Of a DNA stretch of 64,000 bases, positions 55,801-64,000 are shown in pieces; the stretch's first letter is position 1; each line of letters starts with the position of its first letter. Below the pieces are notes generated by a model. It did no database searches. It was given only the letters and a program-made list of their open reading frames with translations, and was not told the origin of the DNA. Location of the stretch: the NCBI GenBank assembly GCA_029378245.1, contig JARKIF010000015.1:806001-870000 (forward strand), given 5' to 3'. Origin of the DNA: Roridomyces roridus (Eukaryota > Basidiomycota > Agaricomycetes > Agaricales > Mycenaceae). The position numbers and the translations under genes were made by a program.

Positions 55801-58800
55801 CCATGGCAAACTCGCTGATGTGCAAGCTCAAGTGGGTGTTGACTCGCAGACTTCCGATGCCACACCAGATAATAACAAGTACCAGGCACCCACATTAACA
55901 TTTCCTGAGTCTCCTCCTCCGTTATGTGACACTGATAAGTGCAATGGAACATGTGGGGGCTGTAACCGGTTGTTAGAATGGTGGGATAGATATGAACATG
56001 AGGTGGATGACTTGCTGGTTCGGTCCAATATTCACAGCTGTCGGCACTCAGTGAAAGATGCTGAAGAGGAGAACAATAAGAAAGATTGGCGGCATCTTAA
56101 AAAATGTAACAAAAGTAAAGTTCGGATTCAAGAACGGCGAGGGTGCCTCACCAAGTCTGGTGTCTGCAAGGCTCGATTTCCTCGTGATGTTGTTGAGGAG
56201 ACAGTGGTTGATCCAGATGGTCATATTACTTTTGAACATCGGGAGCCGTACATGAATACAATCAATACTTTGATTACCTATTTCTCTCGGTGCAACACAG
56301 ACTGTACTAGCCTCTTGTCTGGTACTGCAGTTAAAGCTGTCATTTCCTATGTATCTGATTATGTCTCAAAGTTGGGGCTCAAATCATACCAGGCATTTGC
56401 CTCTGTTTACGATGTGTTCGATCGGAACTCGGATAATGTTGACAGTACCAGCGCTGACGAGAATACCACAAGAAAACTTATGAGACAAATGGTCAATTCA
56501 ATGTCCACGAAGATGGAAATTGGGAGTCCAATGGCATCCCTCTATCTCCTTGGAAATCCGGATCACTATGCTAGTCATGAGTACGCAAATTTTAGCTGGC
56601 GTACTTATGTGGCCTATGTGAAAAGAGATTGGGCAAGAGATTTGCAAAATAATTTGACCATGGACCTTGATGACACTCCCGAGGACTTCATAACCCTCCG
56701 GAACAAGAGAGGAGACATCATTGCATCTTCAATTGTCGATGATTACACAATGCGTCCGGTGGTCTACAACTCCGTCAACTTGTATGAGTGGATTCAATCA
56801 CATCAGAAGAGGGCATTCACCAAATCGGAAAAAGAGCATATTCTGCAGGAGCGTGAACTGTACAGTGCATTTGAGAAAGATATCAGTGACTCAGATAGCT
56901 CCTCCTCCTTCATTGATGGAGAGCAAGATTTGACTCAAAGCAGTACCAATGAATCAGAAGATGAAATCCAATTTGAACCTGATGATGCAAAAACTACACC
57001 ACTCAAGTACCCCTTCATTGGAGACCACCGACAGAAGGACACTCATGGTGTTTACTGTGGCTTTTCAAGGCTCAATATGATTATCCCAAATTTCATGGGT
57101 GGTGCAATTCCACGATCAGACTGTGGAGACCGTGAATATTACTGTATATCTATTTTGACAATGTTTAAACCTTGGCGTTCACCAAGAGATCTCAAAGATG
57201 TGTCCTCCACTTGGGATGAAACCTTTAATGATCACACCTTCACTGAACGGCAACAACAGTTGTTGAGGAACTTCAACCTTCGTTTTGAATGCAATGATGC
57301 ACGAGATGATCACTATGCAGCCATAAAACGCAAGCTGGCTGAAGCAGAATTTGAACCCTCAAGCCATTTCAACCAAACCATCCTGGGCCACAAGGATGAT
57401 GTTCTAGACTTCATTGATGATGAGTTGGATGAATTCGAAGATTACTCTGCCAATGAAATTGGTCCCAAATCTCGTAAATTGAAAGCGCAGATGGAGGAGA
57501 TAAGGTCCATACTTGCTGGTTGCAAATGGCTTAATAAAACAACTGATGGTTTGATCATGGATGTCCGCACCGAACCTTTGACTCCACCTGTCAAAACTAA
57601 AACGAGCTGGTCAAAAATTGTGGAAGCCGAGAGAAAGCTGCTCACAGTCAACAAATTGGCAAATATGCCCGTGAGCTATGCTGGTCATGCTGAACAATCC
57701 ACTATGGCTACACATAACAAAGTAGAAGAGCTGCCATTCAACTATTTCACCTCTGCCCAAAATGTTGATGCAGACTCAAACATGAACATCAAGCTGGAAT
57801 GCTGCAAGTGCTTCACATTGAACCCCGAACAGACCAGAGCATTTACAATTGTAGCGGACCATGCCTCAGCAGTCCAATCAGCACTGCTGAGAATGTATCT
57901 AGGTGGCATGGGAGGTTCAGGTAAATCACAAGTCATCAAGGCAATCAGCCAATTTTTTGAAATGAGGAATGAAAGTTACAGATTCATGCTCCTTGGACCC
58001 ACAGGGTCAACCGCAGCTCTTGTAAATGGCTCCACTTACCATTCTGTCTTCAAGGTGCCCCGAGAAACTGGGCGTAAAAATAGAGATGACATTGACGGAA
58101 TTCGTAATGAGACAACTGCAATGGCAGCTGTCAATGAACGTATCCAAGGTGTTGAGTATATTTTCCTTGATGAAATCTCCATGGTGTCCTGCAATGATCT
58201 GCAAATCCTTGCAAGTCAGGCTGCTAAGGCCAGAAATATCCATGATGTTGCATTCGGGGGATTGAATGTGATTTTGGCGGGTGATTTTGCACAGTTGCCA
58301 CCGACTCGTGGCCCTGCTCTATATGCATCCTTGAAAACTGTTAGTCTTGCAGATGCGAATACAGAGTTCGATCAAGCCTCAATTCTGGGTCGGATGATTT
58401 GGCACCAATTCAACACTGTCGTGATTCTCCGGCAGAATATGAGACAGAGTACGTCTACAGCAGACGATTTAAAACTGCGCACTGCACTGGAGAATATGAG
58501 ATATCGTGCATGCACAGCTCAAGATATTGAATTCTTAAGAACCCGTGTTGCAAGCGACAAGCCGGGTCATCCACGTTTGGACTCTGTTGAGTTCAGAAAT
58601 GTCTCTGTGATCACTGCCTGGAATGTGCACAAAGACACAATAAATCAATTGGGTGCGGAGAGGTTTGCCGCCGACACTGGCCAAGAGCTCCATGGATTCT
58701 ACTCTGTTGACCGAATGAGTGCAGCAAATGTCGATCGAAAGAAGTGGAAGAACTGTCCTCAAGCCCGAGTCCGGCGAATTGGTCCTCAGTTGCAGGAGCA

Positions 58801-60523
58801 GCTCTGGATGGCAACCCCCTCAGCGACGGCAGAGCATGTTCCCGGCTGCTTGCGTCTATGCATGGGCATGCCTGTCATGATTAAATCAAATGATGCAACT
58901 GAACTCTGTATAACCAAAGGTCAAGAGGCATACGTACGTGGATGGAATCAATCTCTTGGTCCTCATGGAAAACCGATACTAGAAACCCTCTTTGTAGAGC
59001 TGGTGAATCCGCCGCGGCCCATACAAATTCCAGACCTGCCACAGAATGTTGTGCCTTTGCCACGAGCAACTATGAAAACAACAGCACTGCTTGAGGATGA
59101 TTCATTGTTGAGTTTGAACAGAGAACAAGTGCCAGTCTTGCAGAACTTCTCAATGACTGACTATGGGGCACAGGGAAAGTCCAGAAATCCAAATGTTTGC
59201 CACTTGAATAATTGTCAGAGCCACATGGCCTACTATGTCGCACTCTCCAGAGGAACCAAAGCATCAGGAACAGCCATCATTCAAGGCTTTGATGAGAAGA
59301 TGATCACAGGCGGAATCACTGGATTTCTTTGTCAGGAATTCCGTGAGCTTGAGATGTTGGATGAAATTACCACCTTGAAGTGTAATGGTGAACTTCCCTT
59401 GCAGGTCACTGGGTTCTACCGTGGTCAACTTCTACGTTCCTATTTGCAGTGGCGCAAAGACGATGGTGATCCAGCACACATACATCCTGCTATACGGGAG
59501 CATAGGAACCTCTCAAATATGTCCCCAGATCTCTATGACACCTGGAAACCCAGCCTTGACTCTGAGAAACGAGGGACCAGGCGCCGTGCAACGACCGATA
59601 TCGATACAAGAAATTCAAAGATAAAAAAGACTGAGCATCACAACAGCACTGAAATGCAGGCAGGTTTGAGCTCAACTGGAAGTCCAATTGGCCTTGTCTG
59701 GGACAATGTGAACTGGAGTTGTGGGTATGATGCACTTTTCACTCCACTGGGTCATTTGTGGCGAGCTGACAGACAGAGATGGACCACAACTTTCAACGGT
59801 CTGAATCCAGTACTTGGGCTCTGGTCCAACTGGATGGTTGCACTTGAGGGAACTCCCGAGATACCGAGAGATAGAGCCAGGGAGTCTTTGACAGCATTGG
59901 ACGCAACGAAATTTCCTCTCGGACCTGTGTGCCTGCGACTTGATGATCTGTTCAGCGCTGTGTCAAGTCAAGTCACATATGGCCATGCAAGAACTTATTG
60001 CAATGTTTGTGGGTACTTGGAAGCCGGTCTCACAGACACCTTTGGAATGCACTTGACAACCTACCGATCAAATGACTGGGATAATGCTCAAATGACCACA
60101 AGTCAGTGGTTGTCTCATCACCTCAACCGACACATCCAAAGGCAATGTCCACAGTGTGGTTCTCGAGGAACTCGCACACACCTTTGCAGACAAACAGATA
60201 TAATTGCAGTGCCACCTATTCTGATCCTCAGTATAACCATGGGTGACCTTATTCTTGAAGACACTCTGCATTTCAGGACAGAGAGCACTGTTGATCAAAT
60301 GAATCTTGTCGGACTCATCTATCACTCCCAGAGTGATCGACATTTCTCCAGTGCAACAGTGGGTGATGATAAAATTTTGTGGTATCACGATGGAATTGCA
60401 ACAGGGCGTCGCTGCATGTCAATGGGTCATATCTCCTCAATTGAGAATCATTCATTGCACAACCGGGGCAGCTACAGGTTGTCGGCAGCCATATACAGTC
60501 ATTCCAAGTCCACACCCATCTGA
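52871..60523 (+). CDS. Helitron RepHel protein with C-terminal USP-like peptidase
   Basis: One uninterrupted frame of about 2550 codons; the start is uncertain, and the first ~200 codons look non-conserved. Cys-rich N-terminal motifs occur (CAVCGMLYPLTKL, HLCVYCEGSLGS). The HUH Rep nuclease has FMGAPSWFVTMSWNDSGHP, the HUH motif LTLHSHCLIW (~residue 930) and the two-tyrosine motif YVSDYVSK (~1160). The Pif1-type helicase has Walker A GGMGGSGKSQVIKA (~1680), Walker B YIFLDEISMVS (~1765), AGDFAQLPPTRG, RQNMRQ and NCQSHMAYYVALSRGT. After a basic linker comes a peptidase-like domain with NVNWSCGYDALF (Cys), a CPQCGSRGTRTHLC zinc ribbon, and DRHFSSATV...LWYHDG (His/Asp), the USP (C19) order. This is a rolling-circle transposon protein and the ORF is intact. 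Confidence 0.88.
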   Translation: MVICHCICEGIHIWDGQFCPLPLLLSLIKAIAVTQSTSHPGALWVPVTLCLCASEAAGDGITTIFNIAPHTSDGCTVLNGRAFPGVAGNMTIMTPRPPSSGMHSSPLVHDTVNVHNSIMRSNAFVAKPMADGLDSPHFFRIPCAPVTLSYRHICSLLILAAIFLGLRITWILQNSKLLPTHVMPVDHGPAHNLLGGGRRVHGKFSASLVVPHIIDSHGIENLNHGSFMFEIQCLRTDIQIQLAKNPNFIAVDIPLSQILSLLTTHELCHTADLHGVHLYQKNKLVESQAIVNNHSCDSSNCRSLVSIMRFMQPPESEEKPKRRTVLCTMSDTFKHHQNEQRAKEAAQLRYARQKDLNELLPAPFPPEPLKKSELHRILTGSCTAFLPEKFVEAGCAVCGMLYPLTKLSQLSDFSGSLDVLCAQGVTRKERFHCRDAIEELSGPVLAEGCTHLCVYCEGSLGSRTIPKNALANHGWLGPVPQELQDLSYAESVMIAKIRHNRCVMRVNSGRVRMHANAIMFAQPVLKVYLKLPPSKQEMSEILAFVFTGSAAPTQEDFDRTPMLVRRDKVAAALNWLKLNHEGYADLEISEENLLSYKHHDIPVTVDYRRTNADPEDSIPAVARSVHDDNEEHGTSEGPCSFAVHGLTGAEYSTATMDTIKAVALQHLTRQGSMLGIGRSDVPESMYENVEAYPGMFPWLFPYGKGGIGHPSHKYKTSDLSRKGNLLMYHDKRFQTDMYFPMIAFNHEQLRGSSVGSKAFVKRSHFPDVARRLRRIDHQVSGNIADRLVEGLHVRPETDKEKDCFDLMHDLDGIGAYVPGSATSKRHMRNEIWSSTAFMGAPSWFVTMSWNDSGHPLALYYAQEDTLFRPEIKSADERYRLMSKNPVAAARFFHYMMEVFIEEILCWKKEDAGAFGHTGGFYAVVEQQGRLTLHSHCLIWVKNALSPQDIRDRLTAEDSIFTMRLMAYLESTHQGKFNHGKLADVQAQVGVDSQTSDATPDNNKYQAPTLTFPESPPPLCDTDKCNGTCGGCNRLLEWWDRYEHEVDDLLVRSNIHSCRHSVKDAEEENNKKDWRHLKKCNKSKVRIQERRGCLTKSGVCKARFPRDVVEETVVDPDGHITFEHREPYMNTINTLITYFSRCNTDCTSLLSGTAVKAVISYVSDYVSKLGLKSYQAFASVYDVFDRNSDNVDSTSADENTTRKLMRQMVNSMSTKMEIGSPMASLYLLGNPDHYASHEYANFSWRTYVAYVKRDWARDLQNNLTMDLDDTPEDFITLRNKRGDIIASSIVDDYTMRPVVYNSVNLYEWIQSHQKRAFTKSEKEHILQERELYSAFEKDISDSDSSSSFIDGEQDLTQSSTNESEDEIQFEPDDAKTTPLKYPFIGDHRQKDTHGVYCGFSRLNMIIPNFMGGAIPRSDCGDREYYCISILTMFKPWRSPRDLKDVSSTWDETFNDHTFTERQQQLLRNFNLRFECNDARDDHYAAIKRKLAEAEFEPSSHFNQTILGHKDDVLDFIDDELDEFEDYSANEIGPKSRKLKAQMEEIRSILAGCKWLNKTTDGLIMDVRTEPLTPPVKTKTSWSKIVEAERKLLTVNKLANMPVSYAGHAEQSTMATHNKVEELPFNYFTSAQNVDADSNMNIKLECCKCFTLNPEQTRAFTIVADHASAVQSALLRMYLGGMGGSGKSQVIKAISQFFEMRNESYRFMLLGPTGSTAALVNGSTYHSVFKVPRETGRKNRDDIDGIRNETTAMAAVNERIQGVEYIFLDEISMVSCNDLQILASQAAKARNIHDVAFGGLNVILAGDFAQLPPTRGPALYASLKTVSLADANTEFDQASILGRMIWHQFNTVVILRQNMRQSTSTADDLKLRTALENMRYRACTAQDIEFLRTRVASDKPGHPRLDSVEFRNVSVITAWNVHKDTINQLGAERFAADTGQELHGFYSVDRMSAANVDRKKWKNCPQARVRRIGPQLQEQLWMATPSATAEHVPGCLRLCMGMPVMIKSNDATELCITKGQEAYVRGWNQSLGPHGKPILETLFVELVNPPRPIQIPDLPQNVVPLPRATMKTTALLEDDSLLSLNREQVPVLQNFSMTDYGAQGKSRNPNVCHLNNCQSHMAYYVALSRGTKASGTAIIQGFDEKMITGGITGFLCQEFRELEMLDEITTLKCNGELPLQVTGFYRGQLLRSYLQWRKDDGDPAHIHPAIREHRNLSNMSPDLYDTWKPSLDSEKRGTRRRATTDIDTRNSKIKKTEHHNSTEMQAGLSSTGSPIGLVWDNVNWSCGYDALFTPLGHLWRADRQRWTTTFNGLNPVLGLWSNWMVALEGTPEIPRDRARESLTALDATKFPLGPVCLRLDDLFSAVSSQVTYGHARTYCNVCGYLEAGLTDTFGMHLTTYRSNDWDNAQMTTSQWLSHHLNRHIQRQCPQCGSRGTRTHLCRQTDIIAVPPILILSITMGDLILEDTLHFRTESTVDQMNLVGLIYHSQSDRHFSSATVGDDKILWYHDGIATGRRCMSMGHISSIENHSLHNRGSYRLSAAIYSHSKSTPI

Positions 60524-60658
60524 ATTGTTCAAAAACCAGGAATCGTACCTGCCATGCACAGCAATGGCCTCAAAGCCAGGTTCAATATACACAAGTGACT
60601 CATTTATATCTCCGATTTGGCCATCCAAGGCCACAGAGTGGTGGGTGGGAGGCTATAC

Positions 60659-61132
60659 AACTTTAGTAGCATTAGGCGTCTGATGGCGCCTAACAATCTC
60701 GTTGATGCCTAACCTTGGCAAGCCGCCTATCCTTGGCATGTCCTTGGCTGTCTACTACCATGACTGTATGTCTGCCTCTCATGGTGGATTCTGAGTCCTT
60801 CCATTCACAGACAAAAATGGGGGGGAGAGGACTGATTTGGGGGCCACTCAAATATATCCCCAACCTAACCTAACAGAGTCTAACCGTCACTCACGGTGGA
60901 TTCTGAGTTCTTCGTTCACTGGCGAAAAAGGGGGGGAAACACTGATTTGGGGCCACTCAAGTGTCTTGCCCAACCCAACCTAACAGAGTCTAACCGCCAC
61001 TCACAGTGGATTCTGAGTCTTCAAAAACCTCTTGGCAGTTGATGGACAGGCTGAAAATCACATGGCAACCGGAAAATGTTAGGCATCAAAGAATGATCGT
61101 TAGGCGTGATGACGCCTAACGCTACTAAAACT
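60659..61132. mobile_element. TIR element with 110-bp internal tandem repeat
   Basis: The left end, CTTTAGTAGCATTAGGCGTC then TGATGGCGCCTAAC, is matched in reverse complement at the right end (GTTAGGCGTGATGACGCCTA then ACGCTACTAAAA). Each end is itself a hairpin (TTAGGCGTC / GACGCCTAA). The interior carries about 2.3 copies of a ~111-bp tandem unit, with GTGGATTCTGAGT at 60784, 60896 and 61006 and CCTAACCTAACAGAGTCTAA between. Non-coding. It sits 136 bp after the Helitron stop codon. Confidence 0.7.
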
Positions 61133-62090
61133 GTCGTGCCTCAGTGGTGGGTTAGATGATTTTTTCCCCCGGCTGCCCACCCAAGAAATCTGCTGAGATG
61201 GAGCCAAGGCGGGGTATTCTCACATGGGGAAGCCATCAGGAGTGTATTTTGAGTCTTTTCAAGAGTGATTTTAGACGAGGCCTCGACATTGCCTCGGAGT
61301 GCGCTGCAGATTCAAGGCGGAATGCCCGAAATTTTCTAAGTCCACCGCTTACAAATCATGACCCTGCCAAACAGGTGCCCGAGTTCCCCAGTCCGTCAGA
61401 TCCGAATATCCGCCACGACCAAACTTTGCCCAAACACCCCCGATTAGGACATTCATCACCAAACATCGAACAAACACACATTGTGGCGATATTCGGATTC
61501 TGACGGAACTGGTAGCGAGTCTAGCTTGTCGTGCCCGAGATATCGAGAATCCCAAATTGGCAAGAGCGCGCCGGTGGCGTTCTGGGGACAGACTTGCAAT
61601 TGAAGATGCGGCCATACAGCCATCGGCCCTCAGAGGAAGAGACAATATCCAAATTGATCCAAGTTTCACGAGATTTGCAGGACATCAGGCAGCACGGAGG
61701 GACTTGGGAGGGACTCCGGAGGACGGAGGACGGGGCGTAAAGTCATCTTTCAATCCAGGCTTCGGACACTGAGCTCAGGAGTCATTTTCCATGCAGCGTG
61801 CCCTGGACGTCGTTTTGAAGTGAATCCACTTCGCGTCAGAGGGAGATGATGGTGGCTAGACTCGGAAGAGAAACGTGGCGTTGTTTGGCCGCGAACAAAT
61901 CACAAATCCAGTCGGCAATTTAAACCGCGGGATGATCGCGAGGGATGCCGGAGCCCGGCAGGCGCGGATTGATACCCAGTTTCCGATGCACATCGGGCAT
62001 CTCGGCAGGCGGCGATCCGGCACCGACAAAGATCACCGATCAATCACTCACGGCTTGGCACTTGCTCCTCACCTCCACCACTGCCAGCAG
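61133..62090. other. Intergenic, nothing recognised
   Basis: Several frames of 60-115 codons on both strands, none with homology or splice support. No repeat recognised. Confidence 0.35.
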
Positions 62091-63376
62091 ATGGGGTGCT
62101 TCGACGTCTACTGTTCATTCTGGTGAGCTTCCCCGCCTCCACACACGCCGCATGACGCACTCACAAAAACCTCAAGTGCCGGCCCACTCGAAGACGCTCG
62201 ATCCTGCTGGCTCTCCTTTATAGCAACCGACGCGGACGGCATCCCACAGCCCTGCGACGAAATTCCGTGGCCCCCCGCCGACGGCAAGTGGCTTAATCCC
62301 CCAGGGTATCCCGTCCCCGCCGCGTCGATCAAAGAGATCGTGTGCATCTCTACTGAGGACGGCAAGTATTGGGATGCATGGAGTTGCGTCGCGCCGATGT
62401 GGGACAAAAACGGATGGGTTTCGCCGGACTGGTGCGTGGTCCTCTCTACGATTGCAAACAAATTACTAACCCGGCCGGCGGTTACAGTGTACAAAACGGC
62501 TACGGCGCAGCAATTGCCAGCGACGGAAGCACCGCGTGGAGAGACGCCGAGCGTTATCTTCATATCCACCGGGGCTGCCTCTCCTTCCTCTGCCGCCGCC
62601 TCTCCATCACTCCGCAGATCCTGTGGGAATCACTGTACAAGGATGGGTCGGACTATAGAAAGTACGGTGAAGCCGGTAACGGGCTACTGTATCACCTCGA
62701 CTACTACGGCATGAAGGAGAGATGCGGACAGACGTTTCAGTATGCCGTGGAGCGTTTCACGGAGAGCGAGGACGCCGAAGGCAAGTCGACGGTCGATAGG
62801 TGGTTTGACCCGGAATCGATGATGGAAACCGCTTGGCTACTCACTCGGCCGTCATGCCTCCCGATGCCCGCCGAGTCCCCTGCACCGAAAGAACCACCTA
62901 CAATCGACGCGGCGTGCATGTCGGTCCTCGGGGTGTTCGAACTGATGGACCTCATCCTCCTCGCCACCATCAACGACGAGGACCTGTCGATTGGGTTGAG
63001 AACGCTATTCGCTTTGGGTCAAGTCAATCGCTTCCTCCACGACGCGCTCACCCGCTCGCACCAAGCGGTATGGCTCCGCCTTGCCGCATTACATGGCTGG
63101 ATGCTCCCGTGCACACCCGCAGATTGGCGGGAATGGGGTGTAACTGAGCTCGACCCACGACTCGACTGGTATTCCTTCGTCCTCGCTAATCTCAAAATGC
63201 AACCGGTATCAGATTCACTCAAGAATCGGCGACGCATGGAGCGCATGTGCGAGCAATTTGCCAAGGGGAAGAAGCAGTTGGCCTCGGATGGGAGTGTCAA
63301 GTGGAAGTGGCAGGTAGGGAGGTTGTGCATGCCGAGCCGGTTGACGCCTCCGGTTGCATGGGCTTGGGAGACGTAG
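62091..63376 (+). CDS. Uncharacterised basidiomycete protein (MGCFDVYC... type)
   Basis: Three exons join in phase: 62091-62122, 62177-62431 and 62488-63376, giving 391 residues. The N-terminus MGCFDVYCSFCAGPLEDARS carries the C-x3-C-x2-C pattern that opens a family of uncharacterised agaricomycete proteins. The middle holds WDAWSCVAPMW, RCLSFLCRRL-like helices and ERYLHIHRGC. The C-terminal half (ELMDLILLATINDEDLSIGL, VNRFLHDAL, VWLRLAALHGW) resembles a degenerate F-box-like helical region. I know no demonstrated function. Introns are 54 and 56 bp with good GT-AG ends, and the frame has no lesion, so the gene looks functional. Confidence 0.75.
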
Positions 63377-63378
63377 GA

Positions 63379-64000
63379 TTAGGCATTGTAGGGGCTATTA
63401 CAACGCTGGCTACTGATAACCCTTGCAAACAGGCCACTCGCTTGGATATGCTTCATTCGGCCAACAAGGTTGGCGACGAGGTCGATTGCGCGGACGGCTT
63501 CGGCTGTGGTCATCCCAGCCGAAGTGACGCAGCCGAAGTGACGGGCAGCGCGAAGAGTACCAGAGAGGCCGCCGTGAAGGTCCAGCTGATGGAGAGCTTC
63601 GAGTGAGGCTTGCCTGGGGTGCTGCTCCAATTTATGGAGCTCGGAGGGTGTTGTTCGGGGGCGCCTTGCTCCCTAGTTGATTAGTGAGTCACTGTGACTC
63701 TGTGAGTGCCCAGACGAATATTTGGCACCGAGAAGACGACGTAGCGTGCAGCTAGAGGCGCTTGGTTTCGCTCATTTTTGGGCGATCGAGTAGGAGTGTG
63801 TCCACTAGGAAGGGAATTAGCCGGCATACCAACGGGGAGCCACAAACAGGAGAATCACAGGCTGGGTCGGCGCGCCAAGTTGACAAGACGTCTTCAACGC
63901 GTAACGTCATCGCGGTGAGGATGGGTCGCCAGGAGTCGTGACTCATCTTTGAGGGTCATTGGGCAGCCTGCCAGTTTTGAACTCTGACGCGACTGCTGGA
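63379..64000 (-). CDS. Possible partial minus-strand gene at the window edge
   Basis: An exon-like frame ending at 63379 reads RTTPSELHKLEQHPRQASLE then ALHQLDLHGGLSGTLRAARH, without low complexity. It begins just after a good 3' splice site (ACTAATCAACTAG, ending near 63675) that includes a branch-like sequence. A second frame at 63752-63946 (SHDSWRPILTAMTLRVEDVL) starts with ATG and could be the upstream exon, but I found no certain donor between them. No family recognised. Confidence 0.3.

Noticed and set aside
61985..62012. CGGGCATCTCGGC shared with the terminal repeat of the 24.3-kb MITE
   Set aside because: Only 13 bp with no flanking similarity or inverted partner; likely chance.

Overview
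The window reads as nuclear DNA of a filamentous basidiomycete, most likely an agaricomycete mushroom. Coding regions are cut by very short introns (about 43-60 bp, GT-AG, one probable GC-AG). The gene families are typical of that group: F-box/leucine-rich proteins, MYND-finger proteins, a Zn2Cys6 regulator, an EEP phosphatase, a GT18-like glycosyltransferase, a DUF262 protein, an NB-ARC/TPR NLR and GATA fingers. A 57-residue peptide gene ends in a CaaX box like a basidiomycete lipopeptide pheromone precursor. The species cannot be named from sequence alone. The window is strongly accessory: roughly half is transposon-derived and many of the single genes are broken.

Layout. 0-4.1 kb: a copia RNase H fragment, a 2.4-kb interval bounded by ~100-bp inverted repeats, and an F-box gene whose 3' end runs into one of those repeats. 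4.6-15.2 kb: three copies of one MYND-finger family (one stopped by a nonsense codon, one reduced to its two ends, one frameshifted) surrounding an intact-looking GT18-like gene, a tRNA-like gene and an EEP-domain gene. 15.7-26.9 kb: a frameshifted F-box gene, a seven-exon DUF262 gene, a gene-poor stretch with repeated tRNA T-arm-like motifs, a short Zn2Cys6 gene, a 263-bp MITE and a second type of F-box-family gene.

27.6-40.1 kb: a full-length, probably very young Ty1/copia element (identical LTRs, 5-bp target duplication, single intact ORF), then a five-finger GATA gene. That gene is split inside finger 2 by a second, defective copia element, which itself carries a 544-bp TIR element in its RNase H domain; another MITE-like element lies in the finger-3 intron. 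40-46.7 kb is repeat-rich and essentially gene-free. 46.8-48.8 kb holds an NLR-like gene with a glycine-rich N-terminus and one frameshift. 49.4-50.3 kb is a second, truncated GATA-finger gene.

50.7-50.9 kb (minus) is the peptide gene with two tandem copies of a CaaX-terminated unit and a TATA box. 52.9-60.5 kb is one huge Helitron ORF (HUH Rep, Pif1-type helicase and a C-terminal USP-like cysteine peptidase). The window ends with a TIR element containing a 110-bp tandem repeat, an uncharacterised three-exon gene (62.1-63.4 kb) and a possible partial minus-strand gene.

The cellular genes do not form an obvious pathway or cluster. The dominant theme is duplication followed by disruption by mobile elements. 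The peptide gene and the exon-duplicating GATA-finger gene are the least expected items.
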